Positions 10,801-21,968 of a DNA stretch of 64,000 nucleotides are shown here, piece by piece. Below the pieces are notes generated by a model. That model made no database searches. It had not been told where the DNA came from and worked only from the letters and a program-made list of their open reading frames with translations. How positions within the stretch are numbered: the first letter of the stretch is position 1; each line of letters begins with the position of its first letter. Both the position numbers and the translations under genes were made by a program. Source of the DNA: Aureobasidium sp. EXF-3400 (lineage: Eukaryota > Ascomycota > Dothideomycetes > Dothideales > Saccotheciaceae); assembly GCA_024195585.1 (NCBI GenBank), contig SWBL01000196.1, positions 30,224-94,223 of the forward strand. Direction: 5' to 3'.

Positions 10801-12497
10801 GCCAGCCTTGGTGGGTGCGAGTCATGCGACCGTAGGCAGCAGCGCATCGCCAGGCTCCAGCGGCCAAGTTCTTTCAGGCAACAGATGATTGACACTTAGC
10901 CAATCAGATGTTGAAGCAAGCAAGGATGGAAGATAAAAGAAGTCGCTGCTGCTCACCGACAGCGAAGCGCTTGGAAAACGATTCTTGTCCAAACGACCGC
11001 TGCTCAAGCTTATGCGAGGCGACGACGCCGTCTGCAGTACTGATTGACCTACCAGAAAACATGCATCCATCCAATACACCAACGCAGGCCAGGACACTTC
11101 GTATGCAATCAGTGCGAATTGAGGCCAAACGATCATGCTCGAACAGCAGAGATTTTGGCTCAGAGCATGGTGGCAGCAGCCCAATTTGTCACAAGGCGTT
11201 GCTGAGAACAGCAAGTCGCTCGATCATAACCAACAAGATTGGGCTTCAAGCAAGCGGACTTGATAAAAAATCTTGTGGTTGCGCCGTAGTGATGATGCAG
11301 CGGAAATCTTGATTGCGGCAACAAGCAAGCAATACTGCGCGGACCAGGGACTTGTGGCGAGAAGCCCCTGACGACTGCGTTAGTGGAGGGCGACGGCAGG
11401 AAACCATCACATCTATCCGCCCTCCTTTTTAGAAAGTCAAGAAACATGTCGCATCAAGGCTGCTGGGAAGCGACTTGTTGTCGCCAACAGTCGATGGCGT
11501 TGATTGTGTACAGGTATTGGTGTGGATGGCATGATTGGTGTCTCATTCACATGCTGGCCGACAAGAAGCGTGCGGCAGAGCGTGCCGAGGGTGGTGAGTC
11601 ATAAGAACTGGCGTCTATCGCAAATTACAAAGGCAGGAAGAGTCGTATTCGAGTTAGTGCTGGTGGAGATGGGCTGGCCGACATGGCAGTCGTTATTGAT
11701 GAAGTGTTGTGGTTGTTGACAGGTCAAAAAAGGACAGCCAGGTTGGTGGAAATGGATAGAAAGATCTGGTCGAAGCGTCTTGTCGCGGATCAAAAAGATT
11801 CGCGAGACAGTCAAGGTTTTAGCGTTGAGCCAAAGCAAGGCTTGGCGGATTGTGGCTGCGGGTATAAATACTTCGGGCATCCCCTTCGTTTTCGCAACTT
11901 TCCCGCGCCTTTACGCTTTGCCCGACCCTTTACGCAACGGCGCCCCTCCACATCGTCCCCGCTCCACATCGCAACTCGCCGCATTAAACAACAACAATCG
12001 CTGCGTCCATCACGCGTTATTGTCCAATTTTCTGCTGCGGTTTCTTTGTCCTTCGGCCGACATCGTTGTGAAAGGGACTTCCATTTGCGGTCCGCTCTCA
12101 CTTCCGGATTGGGAAAGCTTGGCATTCTAGCACAACAATAAACCGAGTTCACCTGCTGGCCATCGCCTTTACTCTCTCTACCACCGCGCATCCTCCAGGC
12201 AGCATCTGTAGGAGACACATTTGGTTGTTTCTCTCTTGCTAACGGTACGAGACGATCCATCTCTCACCCAGGCGCATTCGACGCCCGCACTTTTTCCTTC
12301 TTCCTCACTTGTCGCATCGCATCGCTCTTCACCTTCAACGGTCGTCGTCGCTTGCGCGCATCACCTTTCCTCTCTTCGCACGTCTCCTGTCGCATAATTA
12401 TCCAAGATAACTTCCAAGAATTCCAATCCTGACATCAGTTCGCTTCAGACTGCCTTACCACACTCCGTCGTCGTCCTATCTACAGCTCACCGCAATC
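10801..12497. other. Long intergenic stretch upstream of U2 and TBP
   Basis: This 1.7-kb stretch lies between the divergent U2 (minus) and TBP (plus) genes. It holds open frames on both strands, but none has recognisable domains. The last 600 nt are very pyrimidine-rich and look like promoter and 5' leader of TBP. I see no repeat or tRNA. Confidence 0.45.
11863..11870 (+). promoter_or_regulatory. Candidate TATA box of the TBP gene
   Basis: TATAAATA is followed by a CT-rich leader and stands 628 nt upstream of the TBP ATG. If used, it implies a long 5' UTR or a 5' UTR intron. A functional role is inferred from position only. Confidence 0.4.
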
Positions 12498-13440
12498 ATG
12501 GAGACTGTCATCACGCACCCCTCGACCGCCGCTCAGGCCAAGAACTTTACCGCACCCGGCTCTTTGTCCTTCCCAGGTGGCGCCGGTGACCTCACCCCAC
12601 CTTCATCTGAGAAAGATGGACAGCAGACTTCGCAGACAAACGGCGCATACGGGTACGGCAACACTTCTCAGCCTCAGGGCCAGCAGCAGCAGCCTGCCCA
12701 GCAGGCAGTCGCCGCTCAACAGGGCGCTGGGGTGACTCCCGCGACTCCTGCTGCTACGCCTGGCGCTGGTCAGGGTGTCAGTGGCATTGTGCCTACATTG
12801 CAGTGAGTATCTTCGTGTTGCAACGTTTTGTTGTTGGCATGTTGTTGACATTTCGCGCTTTCAAAGGAACATTGTCGCCACGGTGAACCTTGACTGCAGA
12901 CTCGACTTGAAGACGATTGCCCTCCACGCTCGTAATGCAGAGTACAACCCAAAGCGTTTCGCCGCTGTCATCATGCGTATCCGCGAGCCCAAGACCACCG
13001 CCCTGATCTTCGCCTCTGGCAAGATGGTCGTCACTGGTGCCAAGTCCGAAGACGATTCCAAGCTCGCTTCCCGCAAGTACGCTCGTATCATTCAGAAGCT
13101 CGGTTTCAACGCCAAGTTCACCGACTTCAAGATTCAGAACATCGTCGGCTCCTGCGACATCAAGTTCCCTATCCGTCTGGAAGGTCTTGCCGCACGCCAT
13201 CACATGTTCAGCTCTTACGAGCCTGAGCTGTTCCCCGGTCTCATCTACAGAATGATGAAGCCCAAGATCGTGCGTGCCTTTCCATCGTGACCATGTCTTG
13301 TTCCTCATACTAACATCTCCCAGGTGCTTCTCATCTTCGTCTCTGGCAAGATCGTCCTCACCGGCGCCAAGGTCCGCGAAGAGATCTACCAAGCCTTTGA
13401 GATGATCTACCCTGTCTTGTCCGACTTCCGCAAGGCCTAA
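12498..13440 (+). CDS. TATA-binding protein (TFIID subunit)
   Basis: Exons 12498-12802, 12867-13269 and 13324-13440 join (phase 2, then phase 0) to 274 aa. Introns of 64 and 54 nt have GTGAGT and GTGCGT donors, and the second has an ACTAAC branch site. TBP binds the TATA element and nucleates all three nuclear RNA polymerase pre-initiation complexes. Residues 1-102 are a species-variable linker rich in Gln, Ala, Pro and Gly. The conserved saddle of about 172 residues follows, with both direct repeats: [20 protein letters not shown] and its [20 protein letters not shown] counterpart, the DNA-intercalating [12 protein letters not shown] and [12 protein letters not shown] strands, and the invariant ending [14 protein letters not shown]. 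Exon joins restore the canonical PTLQNIVATV and MMKPKIVLLIF sequences, which confirms the splicing. Confidence 0.98.
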
Positions 13441-14498
13441 GTCGAGTTGAAATCATTGCACCAAAGCCACGAGCTACAATCGGAGCAAACAAACAACCAA
13501 GCTAAACAACCACTCTCCACTGGCACTTGTAACAACAGCCTCCATCCTCGGATGTATTATCACCACTACGAGGTCTTGCCAACCTCAATGGATGTGTCAT
13601 GAGCATTATTACCCGCCTCTCGACACATCTTTCTCTTTCCCTTTTCTGCAAATGCATGGCGCGGTGTTCCGGTTTATTTTCAAAGCTTTGAGCATAAAGG
13701 CTTTTTCTCTTTTCGGATGGCAATTCTCAAAATCCCTCTTCGGGTCGGTATTTCAGCAAAGAGGGTTGGTTGTCTTTCACATGCTCTATGGTCTTCTCTT
13801 TCTTTTCCCAATACCACACGACCAAAGCATGAAAGCATCGACCATTTCTCATTGGCGTTGTTATACCTTTTCCCTTTTCTCTTGCCACTTGGAGGGCCAC
13901 TCTCTTCCTGTGGCTACAAGAAAACAGTAATGAAAAAAAAAGACACGAAGGAAAGAAGAATGGACAGATAGGCGGATCAAAGATTGTAGCGAGAAGTGAT
14001 GACTGATGGCATGGGCATTTTGTTCATGTGCTGAGGAATGCAAAGGAAATGATCGACCACCCTGCTGCGGCTCGGCGCGTACCACTCACCTAATTGCCAT
14101 TACTCTCAAAGCATAGATAATGTGGCTTGAGGTACATAGCTTCCTCTAATGTCATCACAAAAACATCTTGAAACTCATCTAATGCTTGACCTGACGCATC
14201 TTTGTGACAATCCTTGTTTCATCTGTGTCTTGACTTTTGTCACAGTACAGTCTTTCCACTGCCTTCTCAAGTCTTCTTTCTCCCTTGATGTGTTTCTTCT
14301 CTTCTGCTTGATCGTCTTACCTCCTCTGTTCTCAACTTGGCTCATGCTTGATATGACCAACATCATTCCTTCGTACACGTGAACTTGGAAGTTTGAGCTG
14401 GTATTGAACCATGTAGTATACCATTTCCTGTACTCTATGCATCGTCCCACATCCACTTTTGCAGCAACCATCATGCCTTGAGCAATGAACACGACCTT
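13441..14498. other. Intergenic between convergent TBP and oxidase genes
   Basis: 3' flanks of two converging genes. Open frames near 13592-13971 and 14149-14492 overlap on opposite strands and show no domain. No RNA gene is seen. Confidence 0.5.
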
Positions 14499-15920
14499 CT
14501 ATAGTCTAGCCTTATTCTCACTCTTCTTCAACTCCTCTTCCAACACCATACCCTTTACACCACCTCTCCAATCCTTAGTCCAGACCTGATCTTCAAGATC
14601 GCGTTCAGGCCATGCCCATTTATCCTTGAACTCTGCTGGTGGGTTGCCCATCAAGCAATCTACAATCTTATCGCCAACCACTGGCAAAAACTTGTATGCG
14701 TGGCCACTGCCACCGGTGGCTACGAAAAGGTTCTTGTATTGAGGGTGGTAGGAGAGCAGCCAATCGCCGCGCGGTGTATCTGTGTACCAACAGATGCGTG
14801 TGGAGATAAAAGGACGAGAGCCTAGGGATGGGTATACGGCTGAGAGGAAAGAGCGAAGAGCTTTCTTACCCTCATCAGGAATCTCGAGGCCAGGATGAGA
14901 AATATGGGTTCGTGGCAGGGAAACGGTGATGTTTTGTGCAGAGGGGTCTTCGGGGTGTGGGATACTGATGGGATTGCAGTAGCCGTAGCCGTGACGAGCG
15001 ACTTTGAGGACGTTGTTGATGGGTGGGATGATGAAGAGGCCGCTGCTTTCGTTCAGCAGTGTTGGTCTGCTTCCGAGTGCTTTTTGCTCGGCGTCGCTGA
15101 TTTGGATGTAGGCGATTATTTGGCCTGTTGCGCTGCAGCGGCCGCGAAGATCGAGGAGGGCGGGTGTCCAGGCTCCGGTGGCTAGAACGACAAGGTCTGC
15201 GGTCAAGACTCTTCCGTCGTCTGTTTCGCAACCGGTGACGGTATCGTTGTCGAATTGTAGGCGAGAGACTGAGGCATGAAGGAAGTGTACGCGATTCGTC
15301 TCTTCGACTCTGGCACGCAGTACACGCATACCCTTCTCAGCATCCGCCCATCCAGATCTCCAATTCACATAGCCAAAGTCACCCACTGAGGAACCACCTT
15401 TGCCTGTCGCTGCAGCAGCCGCAACAGCAGTCTCTTGTGCTGCATTCGTGTGGTCCCTGAAGATATTTCTGATATCCCCTTGTGTCTCCATCTCTTCAAT
15501 CTCACCACCCTCGCTCTTTTTGCCGGGCTTGAGTCCGCAACGCTCGACATTGGCCATACTGTCTCTCATGTATTTTCTTCCCAGGTCGCCGTTGCCATTG
15601 TCGGATTCGTCCTTGTTGACTACAACTGCAAGACCCGGCTCATGGTAAACATCCTGTTGGCCCCACCACTCGTTTCTCCAACCTGCTTGGGCCTCGATAG
15701 CGAGACGGGCGTAGGGAAGGTCTGCATAGTCGGGTCGGACAATGCGACTGCTGTCTATACTTGCACCATCGGGAGCAGGGAAAGCACTGCGATCGACGAG
15801 TGTAATGGATGTGTTGGCAAACTTTGGGTTTTGCGAGAGACTGTACGCCGTACTCAAACCAAAGACTCCAGAGCCCAAGATCAAGACCGACTTGGGGACT
15901 TCTTGGGAAGATGCTGCCAT
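14499..15920 (-). CDS. FAD-dependent oxidase, DAO fold, probably peroxisomal
   Basis: A single exon of 473 aa. It belongs to the D-amino-acid-oxidase superfamily, closest in motifs to sarcosine, fructosyl-amino-acid and saccharopine oxidases, which oxidise an amine substrate and release hydrogen peroxide. The N-terminal Rossmann motif VLILGSGVFGLSTAYSL spans about residues 12-28 and ends in ITLVDR. SRIVRPDYADLPYARLA matches the substrate-domain block of the monomeric sarcosine oxidase group. DLVVLATGAWTP near 245 is the second FAD contact and LFVATGGSGHAYKFLP near 405 the C-terminal FAD signature. The last three residues are ARL, a peroxisomal targeting signal type 1 variant, as is usual for these oxidases. 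A Glu/Gly/Ala-rich insert near 130-175 is not conserved in the family. The exact substrate cannot be read from sequence. Confidence 0.9.
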   Translation of the reverse strand: MAASSQEVPKSVLILGSGVFGLSTAYSLSQNPKFANTSITLVDRSAFPAPDGASIDSSRIVRPDYADLPYARLAIEAQAGWRNEWWGQQDVYHEPGLAVVVNKDESDNGNGDLGRKYMRDSMANVERCGLKPGKKSEGGEIEEMETQGDIRNIFRDHTNAAQETAVAAAAATGKGGSSVGDFGYVNWRSGWADAEKGMRVLRARVEETNRVHFLHASVSRLQFDNDTVTGCETDDGRVLTADLVVLATGAWTPALLDLRGRCSATGQIIAYIQISDAEQKALGSRPTLLNESSGLFIIPPINNVLKVARHGYGYCNPISIPHPEDPSAQNITVSLPRTHISHPGLEIPDEGKKALRSFLSAVYPSLGSRPFISTRICWYTDTPRGDWLLSYHPQYKNLFVATGGSGHAYKFLPVVGDKIVDCLMGNPPAEFKDKWAWPERDLEDQVWTKDWRGGVKGMVLEEELKKSENKARL

Positions 15921-16516
15921 GATTTCCCTCTTTCTCGGCTTTAAGAAATATGCAGGAAGGTAAAAGTCGAAGGGCTCTCTATCTCGAGTAGGAAGGAATT
16001 GAGCGAAGGAAAAGATGAGTCAGTATGCTGCTGTTGAATAGCGACTTACAAGTGCAAGTCTACAAAATTTCTTTCCAGGTGCATTTTGTTGCCCAGACAT
16101 GATTAAACATGCTCTTTCCTTTCATCGACCTCCGCTCTTCCCGCCGATAACCGTCCTTTGCAGCACGTCTGGCCGAGACCGGGGTGGAGGATTCACGTGT
16201 GGTGGCCATGGCTTTGGTGGGTCGTCGGGTTTCACCTTCCCTGTGCAAAAAGTGGTCGAGGATGGTCGTCATACGGTTTTGGGAGGCAGAGTCATGGTGC
16301 TGGATCTTTGAAAGTGCTCGAGTAATTCTGCACTGTGAGAATTATGTGTATCAGCTTCTGTTTGTGTTACTCGAATGTGCGAGTTGACTTGGCGCAAGAG
16401 CTGGAAAGGAAAGCACTTTGCTCTCAAAGCGGTTAGCGTGCTTTCCTCATCCAAGGAAATGCATCTCGACATCTGACCTCTTTGATATCCACTCAGCGCA
16501 TTCCACAGATACCACC
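15921..16516. other. Divergent promoter region
   Basis: Upstream flanks of the oxidase (minus) and the Cys-pair protein (plus). No additional gene or repeat is supported. Confidence 0.45.
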
Positions 16517-17104
16517 ATGAGCTTGATCCAACGATCATTGGCTCGCGGGCTACAGTCAGCCTCAAGTCCGTTGTTCGCACGATCCTTCTCTGTCTACCAC
16601 GCCGTACAAGCGAAAGGGGATTTCGCCAGGTTACGCCAGCAAGATCCAGAGGCTTATAGGGAAAAGCTGGACAAAGCAAGGGTAAGACTGAGACGATGGT
16701 GTGATAAACCAGGGAACGCCGCAAAACTGCGAGAGTATACTAGACTCCACCATCTCGCCCATAGAGGAGACGAGCGCGGGACTTTCTACACGAACCTGCT
16801 GAACTGGGGTAAAAGGTACGCATGGTTCCGGAATACCTTACCATGGAAATCGCATCGGCCTGTTTTCTACGACGATCGGGTGGAGCATCACTGCGAGGGC
16901 TGCGGCTGGACAGAAAAGAATGGAAAGAAGTTGTGGTGGAGGAGAATACAATCGCCATCGACAGCAGAAGCCGATAGTTGGTTGTGCACTAATTGTTGTG
17001 TTCCAAAATCAGATTGCAGAGAAGCTATGCCTAGAGGTTACGAAGATCTCACTTCTATCAAGGAGATTTCTAAAAGAAGAGATGAACTGGGCCATGGCGC
17101 ATGA
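16517..17104 (+). CDS. Uncharacterised fungal protein, mitochondrial-type N terminus, Cys pairs
   Basis: A single exon of 195 aa, starting at the ATG with good context (accaccATGA). An upstream in-frame ATG at 16418 would add 33 unlikely residues. Residues 1-30 (MSLIQRSLARGLQSASSPLF and on) are rich in Arg and Ser, free of acidic residues and amphipathic, as in a mitochondrial presequence. The middle is a basic helical region. Near residue 122 is HHCEGCGW and near 156 is CTNCC, two Cys pairs spaced like a zinc ribbon or thiol-disulfide pair, separated by a Trp- and Lys-rich strand (KKLWWRRIQ). I do not recognise the family. A small zinc-binding mitochondrial protein is the best guess, at low certainty. 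Confidence 0.7.
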   Translation: MSLIQRSLARGLQSASSPLFARSFSVYHAVQAKGDFARLRQQDPEAYREKLDKARVRLRRWCDKPGNAAKLREYTRLHHLAHRGDERGTFYTNLLNWGKRYAWFRNTLPWKSHRPVFYDDRVEHHCEGCGWTEKNGKKLWWRRIQSPSTAEADSWLCTNCCVPKSDCREAMPRGYEDLTSIKEISKRRDELGHGA

Positions 17105-18168
17105 ATGTTCCTTCAACGACAGCATGGTCTGCGGGAACAGCAGGCTGACGACAATGTAACAAAGAGCCAAGCAGGCTCCTTGAACGCAAAGCTCTCGCTA
17201 GAGTCTGAATGCAGTCTCTCCATCCTGCAGAAACGCATCTGGTCAAGACTATTTCACATCAAACGTACTTGTCATCTTTATCATCGGTCTTCAAGTCGGC
17301 CATTCTCCTGGCATCGGAGCTACGCGTCTGCATACCTTTACCACACCAACACGCTGTATCCCAGAACTCTTCTGCGCATCTGTCTAGATGACCAGATACC
17401 CAGACTCTGCGACTTCCAGGTGTAGCAATCCGACCAGTCAACGATGTTCCATCGTGCTACCAGAGCTCGTGTTCACAGCCTTCTTCCGACAACCAGGAAT
17501 TGTGATGAGCAAGATCACAAGTTTCGAGATCTGAGGTGCGCTGCAAAATTTCTCGAGCTATTGCTTTTGTCGCATCACGCATGCTTTGAAACGCAGAAAT
17601 GTGCGAGCTCATCATCCTGCTGTCTAGGGAATGGCTCTGCAGGAACGTGGACAAGAAGTGGACATGTAGCAAAGTATCACTTTCCAGGCATAGCAGATGG
17701 AAAGAAGAAATCCGGCAGTGAGATGAAAACAGACAAGACGAAGATCGGGCTTGGACACTGGCGTGTGCTTATTAGATGGCATGCAGCTGCAGAAGGCAAG
17801 AGCTTGTAGCGGGATGTGTTTTCCGCTCCCAGTCAGTATCGTCGTGCTTAGCAATGAGAGTCTGTACTCCATGTCCACGAAGTTGATAGATAGCCTTGAA
17901 TACAGAAATAGCTGCAGCATGTCAGGTCCGCAGCGATGAGTTGGCGTATGTTTAGCCGTAATTATGCAGAATACCGCATGAGATGACAGCACAGCAAGAT
18001 CATCTCGAGTCCCGGCCTCTTGTCCGAACAACTCTGGTTCGAGAGAGACAAGGGGAAGAGGTCGGGGGAGTACAGTTGTGGTCAAAGCTTCTCCAGGAAG
18101 CTCTCTCACATGCTTGTGCGGTCAAAAATCTTTCGAGCCAACACACAAGGACTCGACAATCCATCACC
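17105..18168. other. Intergenic, no supported gene
   Basis: About 1 kb between two plus-strand genes. Frames on both strands (17105-17425, 17444-17809, 17624-18109 minus) lack domains, and no frame extends the neighbours. The last 100 nt are promoter and leader of the methyltransferase. Confidence 0.45.
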
Positions 18169-19260
18169 ATGCCTAGAGGTGTGCCGCGAGCCATACCAAA
18201 GAACCCAGGTCCATACCATGCCAGGACTCCAGTTCTCGAGTACAAGCCTCCGCCCCCGCGCACACCGATAGCCCCCTCCAAACCCATCGCCCCGAATGCA
18301 CAATCCCGAGTCAAGCTCCAGCGAGGAGCACGAGGAATCGGCATCTATGTCATGGGAGCATGTGCCTTTGGTATGGCCTTCTACATGTCTAGACTTGGTG
18401 TATCTTTGTACAAATCCAAAGATGTAGAAGCCGATTACTCGCCCTCTGCACAACGCGATGTCGCCGATGTCTACGATACAACAGCAGGAGGCTTTGATGC
18501 TGAGGTCGGCTTGTCTGAGAAGATTGGGGGTGTGATAAGAGCACGGAAAGAAATGTCTGCTATGGTCAAGGGGCATGTGTTGGAGGTCAGCTGCGGCACT
18601 GCGAGGAACCTGGGTTACTATGGCTTCGACAAGATCAAGAGCTTGACTCTGATTGACCTCAGTCCCCAGATGGTTGAAGAGGCACGCAAGAAGTGGAATA
18701 TCTTGAACCCAGGCAAGGCTGCTGAGAACGTGCCCATCAGGTTCCTCCAAGGTGACTGCATTGGTGACATGCCTGAACCACCGACAACTCAGGAGGACGC
18801 AAAGAAGAGCGGCACTGCTTTCACACCAGGCCTGACTAAGGGATACGACACGATAGTACAGACCATGGGTCTCTGTAGTACAGCGCAACCAGTCGAGCTA
18901 CTCAAGAACTTGTCAAAACATCTAGATCACTCCAACCCGGACGCCAGGATCTTGCTCCTCGAACACGGCCGCAGCTATATCGGATGGTTGAACAAGCTCT
19001 TGGACATGAACGCACCCCAGCACGCTGATAAGCACGGCTGCTGGTGGAATAGAGACATCGGCCAACTCATTGAAGAGAGCGGCCTCGAGGTTGTCAAAGA
19101 ACGTAGGAAACAGTTTGGAACCGTTTGGATCTTTGAGCTGAAACCAAAAACGGTAACACAAAGCATCCAAGAGAAAGCAGAGCAAGTCGGAGAGAAACTC
19201 CAGGAGCAAGTTCAAACTCAAAAGACTCCCCAAGGTTGGCTTTCTTGGATGTCCAAGTGA
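18169..19260 (+). CDS. Oms1-like mitochondrial membrane methyltransferase
   Basis: A single exon of 363 aa, using the ATG at 18169 (catcaccATGCC). The frame is open from 17983, but the upstream part looks like non-coding leader. A Pro/Arg-rich N terminus is followed by one membrane segment (GIGIYVMGACAFGMAFYMSR, about 61-80) and then a class I SAM-dependent methyltransferase domain. Motif I is HVLEVSCGTARNLGYY near 144, the acidic end of strand 2 is LTLIDLSPQMVEEA, motif IV is near DTIVQTMGLCS, and the post-motif region is ILLLEHGRSYIGW. This matches yeast Oms1, an inner-membrane methyltransferase-like protein found as a multicopy suppressor of oxa1 mutations. Its substrate is not settled. 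The C-terminal 35 residues are a Gln/Glu/Lys-rich helix that may be a coiled coil. Confidence 0.85.
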   Translation: MPRGVPRAIPKNPGPYHARTPVLEYKPPPPRTPIAPSKPIAPNAQSRVKLQRGARGIGIYVMGACAFGMAFYMSRLGVSLYKSKDVEADYSPSAQRDVADVYDTTAGGFDAEVGLSEKIGGVIRARKEMSAMVKGHVLEVSCGTARNLGYYGFDKIKSLTLIDLSPQMVEEARKKWNILNPGKAAENVPIRFLQGDCIGDMPEPPTTQEDAKKSGTAFTPGLTKGYDTIVQTMGLCSTAQPVELLKNLSKHLDHSNPDARILLLEHGRSYIGWLNKLLDMNAPQHADKHGCWWNRDIGQLIEESGLEVVKERRKQFGTVWIFELKPKTVTQSIQEKAEQVGEKLQEQVQTQKTPQGWLSWMSK

Positions 19261-21968
19261 GGGGAAACTGACACTCAAGCCCATGAGTCGGCCACTAAGG
19301 CTATGGAAAACACAACCATCATGTCAGGATTCCAGGACGAGTCTCAGCGTGCGTTGAGAAGCCGAGTACAAATCCCTCCCGGTGGACTTGTCTCTGCGCC
19401 GGCTCCACTCTGTGCATTCTTACAGCTGGAAGCTTGACGAGTCGCATGCTTGGAGATAGACATGCTCCTGATACGGGCTGAGGCTATCGAAGCCGACACC
19501 CAAAGTTAAGCTTGACTCCTAGACTTAACTCTGGATCAGACACAACTATGTGGTGTTTAGCCGACGCTGTATCGCGCCGATACCCGTTCGACTGCCTAAA
19601 GCAGTATACTCAAGGGAAGACGTTGTCCACGAAACGGCGTCCAAAACTCATCGTCTCTAACAAGCGACGAGAGGTGGTGCCATAGAGAAAAGCAAATACC
19701 GGCAACCTAGGAATCGAGGGTCAGGCTCAAATCCGCCTAGGGCATCTATCACCCCGCTATATTGGAACCCCCCATCCATTTTCGCAATATCGAAACCAGA
19801 TTCATGCTTGAGGACTGGACGGTCTCCTGGAAGGTTCAAACGTAACTGGTTACAAATAAACGACTTCGGGAAAGGCTCCGGTGCAGAAAGTGCAAGTGAA
19901 GCCTCGCAGGAGCAAAGGATCAAGAGTGCACTTTTTTGAAAGTCACTCACCAAGAGGGTGGCATGTCGTGATGTTTCCCCTCCCCAATAAAGTCAATGTC
20001 ATCCCAAAGTTCGTAAGCCTAGACTTTCCTCGACACCCCTTCTTCGTGCGTATGGCCATTGGCTTATCGGCACGCATGGCAGCATTGCAGCTACATGGAT
20101 CGGCGCGGACCGTGAACGTCAACCAGATTTCTGTTCTGAGACACGGGTACGCATGCTTAGATAACAGCTCGCTGTCGCAGAAACAAAGCAGGCAAGGGAA
20201 AAGCTGCAGTATGCAGCTACGCCAGCCAGCTCTCCTCAATGCATCTGGCCAAGTCGCCACCTGCAGACCTGTTTGACGAGGCTGGAGAATGTCGTGCGTG
20301 TCAGCGGGAGAAAGTAAGGTTACACTTTCCTGCACTGCTGCAGAAGAGAGAAAAGAAGCAAACAACAGTCCCGCGATTTAGTTGCATGCACCCGATTGGC
20401 AATTGCGGAGACCGAGCAAAAGCGTCTAGAAACGGGGTAAGAAATCCCGATGCGAGGGCGCAGGAAACAAAATACGGAGTACGGCGGGCTTTGGTGGAGA
20501 AGAAAATGGAATCGCAGCCTTAGGAAAGAAGCAAAAGCAGATGGGTACAAGGCGTGACTCGTGAGGAGTTGGAAGCATGATGAACGAAGGATTTGTGTTC
20601 AAGCCGGCTCGACGGGGGAGAGGACTTCCGTGACGGTCCCCGTGAGATGGTAGATAGGTGAATATTCACCCATTGATATCTCGCAACGTGCTGCAGTGGA
20701 GATGAGATGGGTGAATTGGACGGTGCGTTGATACGAGGCCGCACTCTCGCTGCGGTAAGGGAGATGAAGTTGATCGCACAAACAGCTGATATCCGGCGCT
20801 CCGAGAGACCGTGACGGAAGACGGTATGGAAGACAGTCCGAGCATTTCGCTGACGCGAGGTATGATGCATGACTCGACGTCAGAGACACGAGAGGTACAG
20901 CTTTTGGAGCATCAGGGGTACCGCGGCATGAAGGTGCTTTTTCTCAAAAGTCATGATTATTGGTCGATCAGCTGGATAAGAATGGCTCCGCGTCTGCAGC
21001 TTGCGACGCGGGCATGGCTGGTGCGACGTATAGTCGATCAGCATGTCATTGGCTGGAGAAGCTGCAGTTGTTGCATGCTGTTTCATGTCTCGAAATTTCA
21101 CATGAGAGAAATAATGGCAGCCATGGTGAGGTGAGAGTAGAGCTTTGGAAAGAGGCCAGCTTTGCTTGCAAGCAGAGGACAAGGGCCGCAAACAAACAAT
21201 GGAAACGAATGAAACATAGCAACGATAGCAACGATGATGGGCTGAGTGGAGAAATAACGTTGGTGCTTCTGGACGTGTAGCGGCCGAGAGTCGCGAGGTG
21301 TGGACTTCTGGGTGGTCGGTGGAAGGTGCGTATTCGCCAAGTCCCTTGCTGCTGCCTCCAACAGATCGAGAGACGATGTTTCCTCTGCTTAACTTGTTTT
21401 TCCATAACCTCGCACTTCGCACAACGATACAGCATTTCCCAGTCACAGAATTATCAGAGAAATTGTGCAGACACGGCTTCCCAGCAACCCAAGACCAAAC
21501 AACATTTTTTTTCTGGCTAGAGCTCCCAAAGCTTCTAGCACGCACATCCGTTCGCCGCCGACGCAACCGCCTGGTGAGCACGAGCCGAGCCACCCCTTGG
21601 CCAAAAGGCATCCGAGCTTTGGAGCGAACCCCTAACACCAAAGACACAGCATCCCAACCATCTTCCATCACCTCAAGCAACAGTCGCCAGCCAGCATCAT
21701 TCAAGCCATCCTCATTCCAAACTGCCACTTCCCACCAACCCATCTATCAACCAACATTCTTCCACGACTTTTTGGAAGATAAGCAAAGCTGACTATCCAT
21801 TCCCCGATCGACCAATCACCGCCCAGCCCCAAGCTTCCAATCCGCGTGCTCGCCCACATTTTCCCAGCCGAAGCCCAGAGGAAACAGAAACGCCGACGCG
21901 CCCAAACAATCAGCTTCTGTGTATACTCTCCGCACAACACACGACCGACTCAATTCAACCCACCCAAC
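19261..21968. other. Largest gene-free stretch (2.7 kb)
   Basis: Between the methyltransferase and the Gds1-like gene. Frames of 80-290 codons occur on both strands (for example 20880-21743 minus, 21298-21792 plus) but they overlap each other, have no domain, and none splices convincingly into a neighbour. The final 600 nt are C/A-rich and look like the promoter and leader of the Gds1-like gene. No tRNA, snRNA or transposon remnant was recognised. Confidence 0.4.

Noticed and set aside
19700..19745. A tRNA-like or terminator hairpin flanked by two CCTAGG palindromes
   Set aside because: The intervening sequence does not form a cloverleaf or a strong stem beyond the six-base ends.
20880..21743. 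A 287-codon minus-strand frame
   Set aside because: No domain, overlapping frames of similar length on the other strand, and composition like non-coding sequence.
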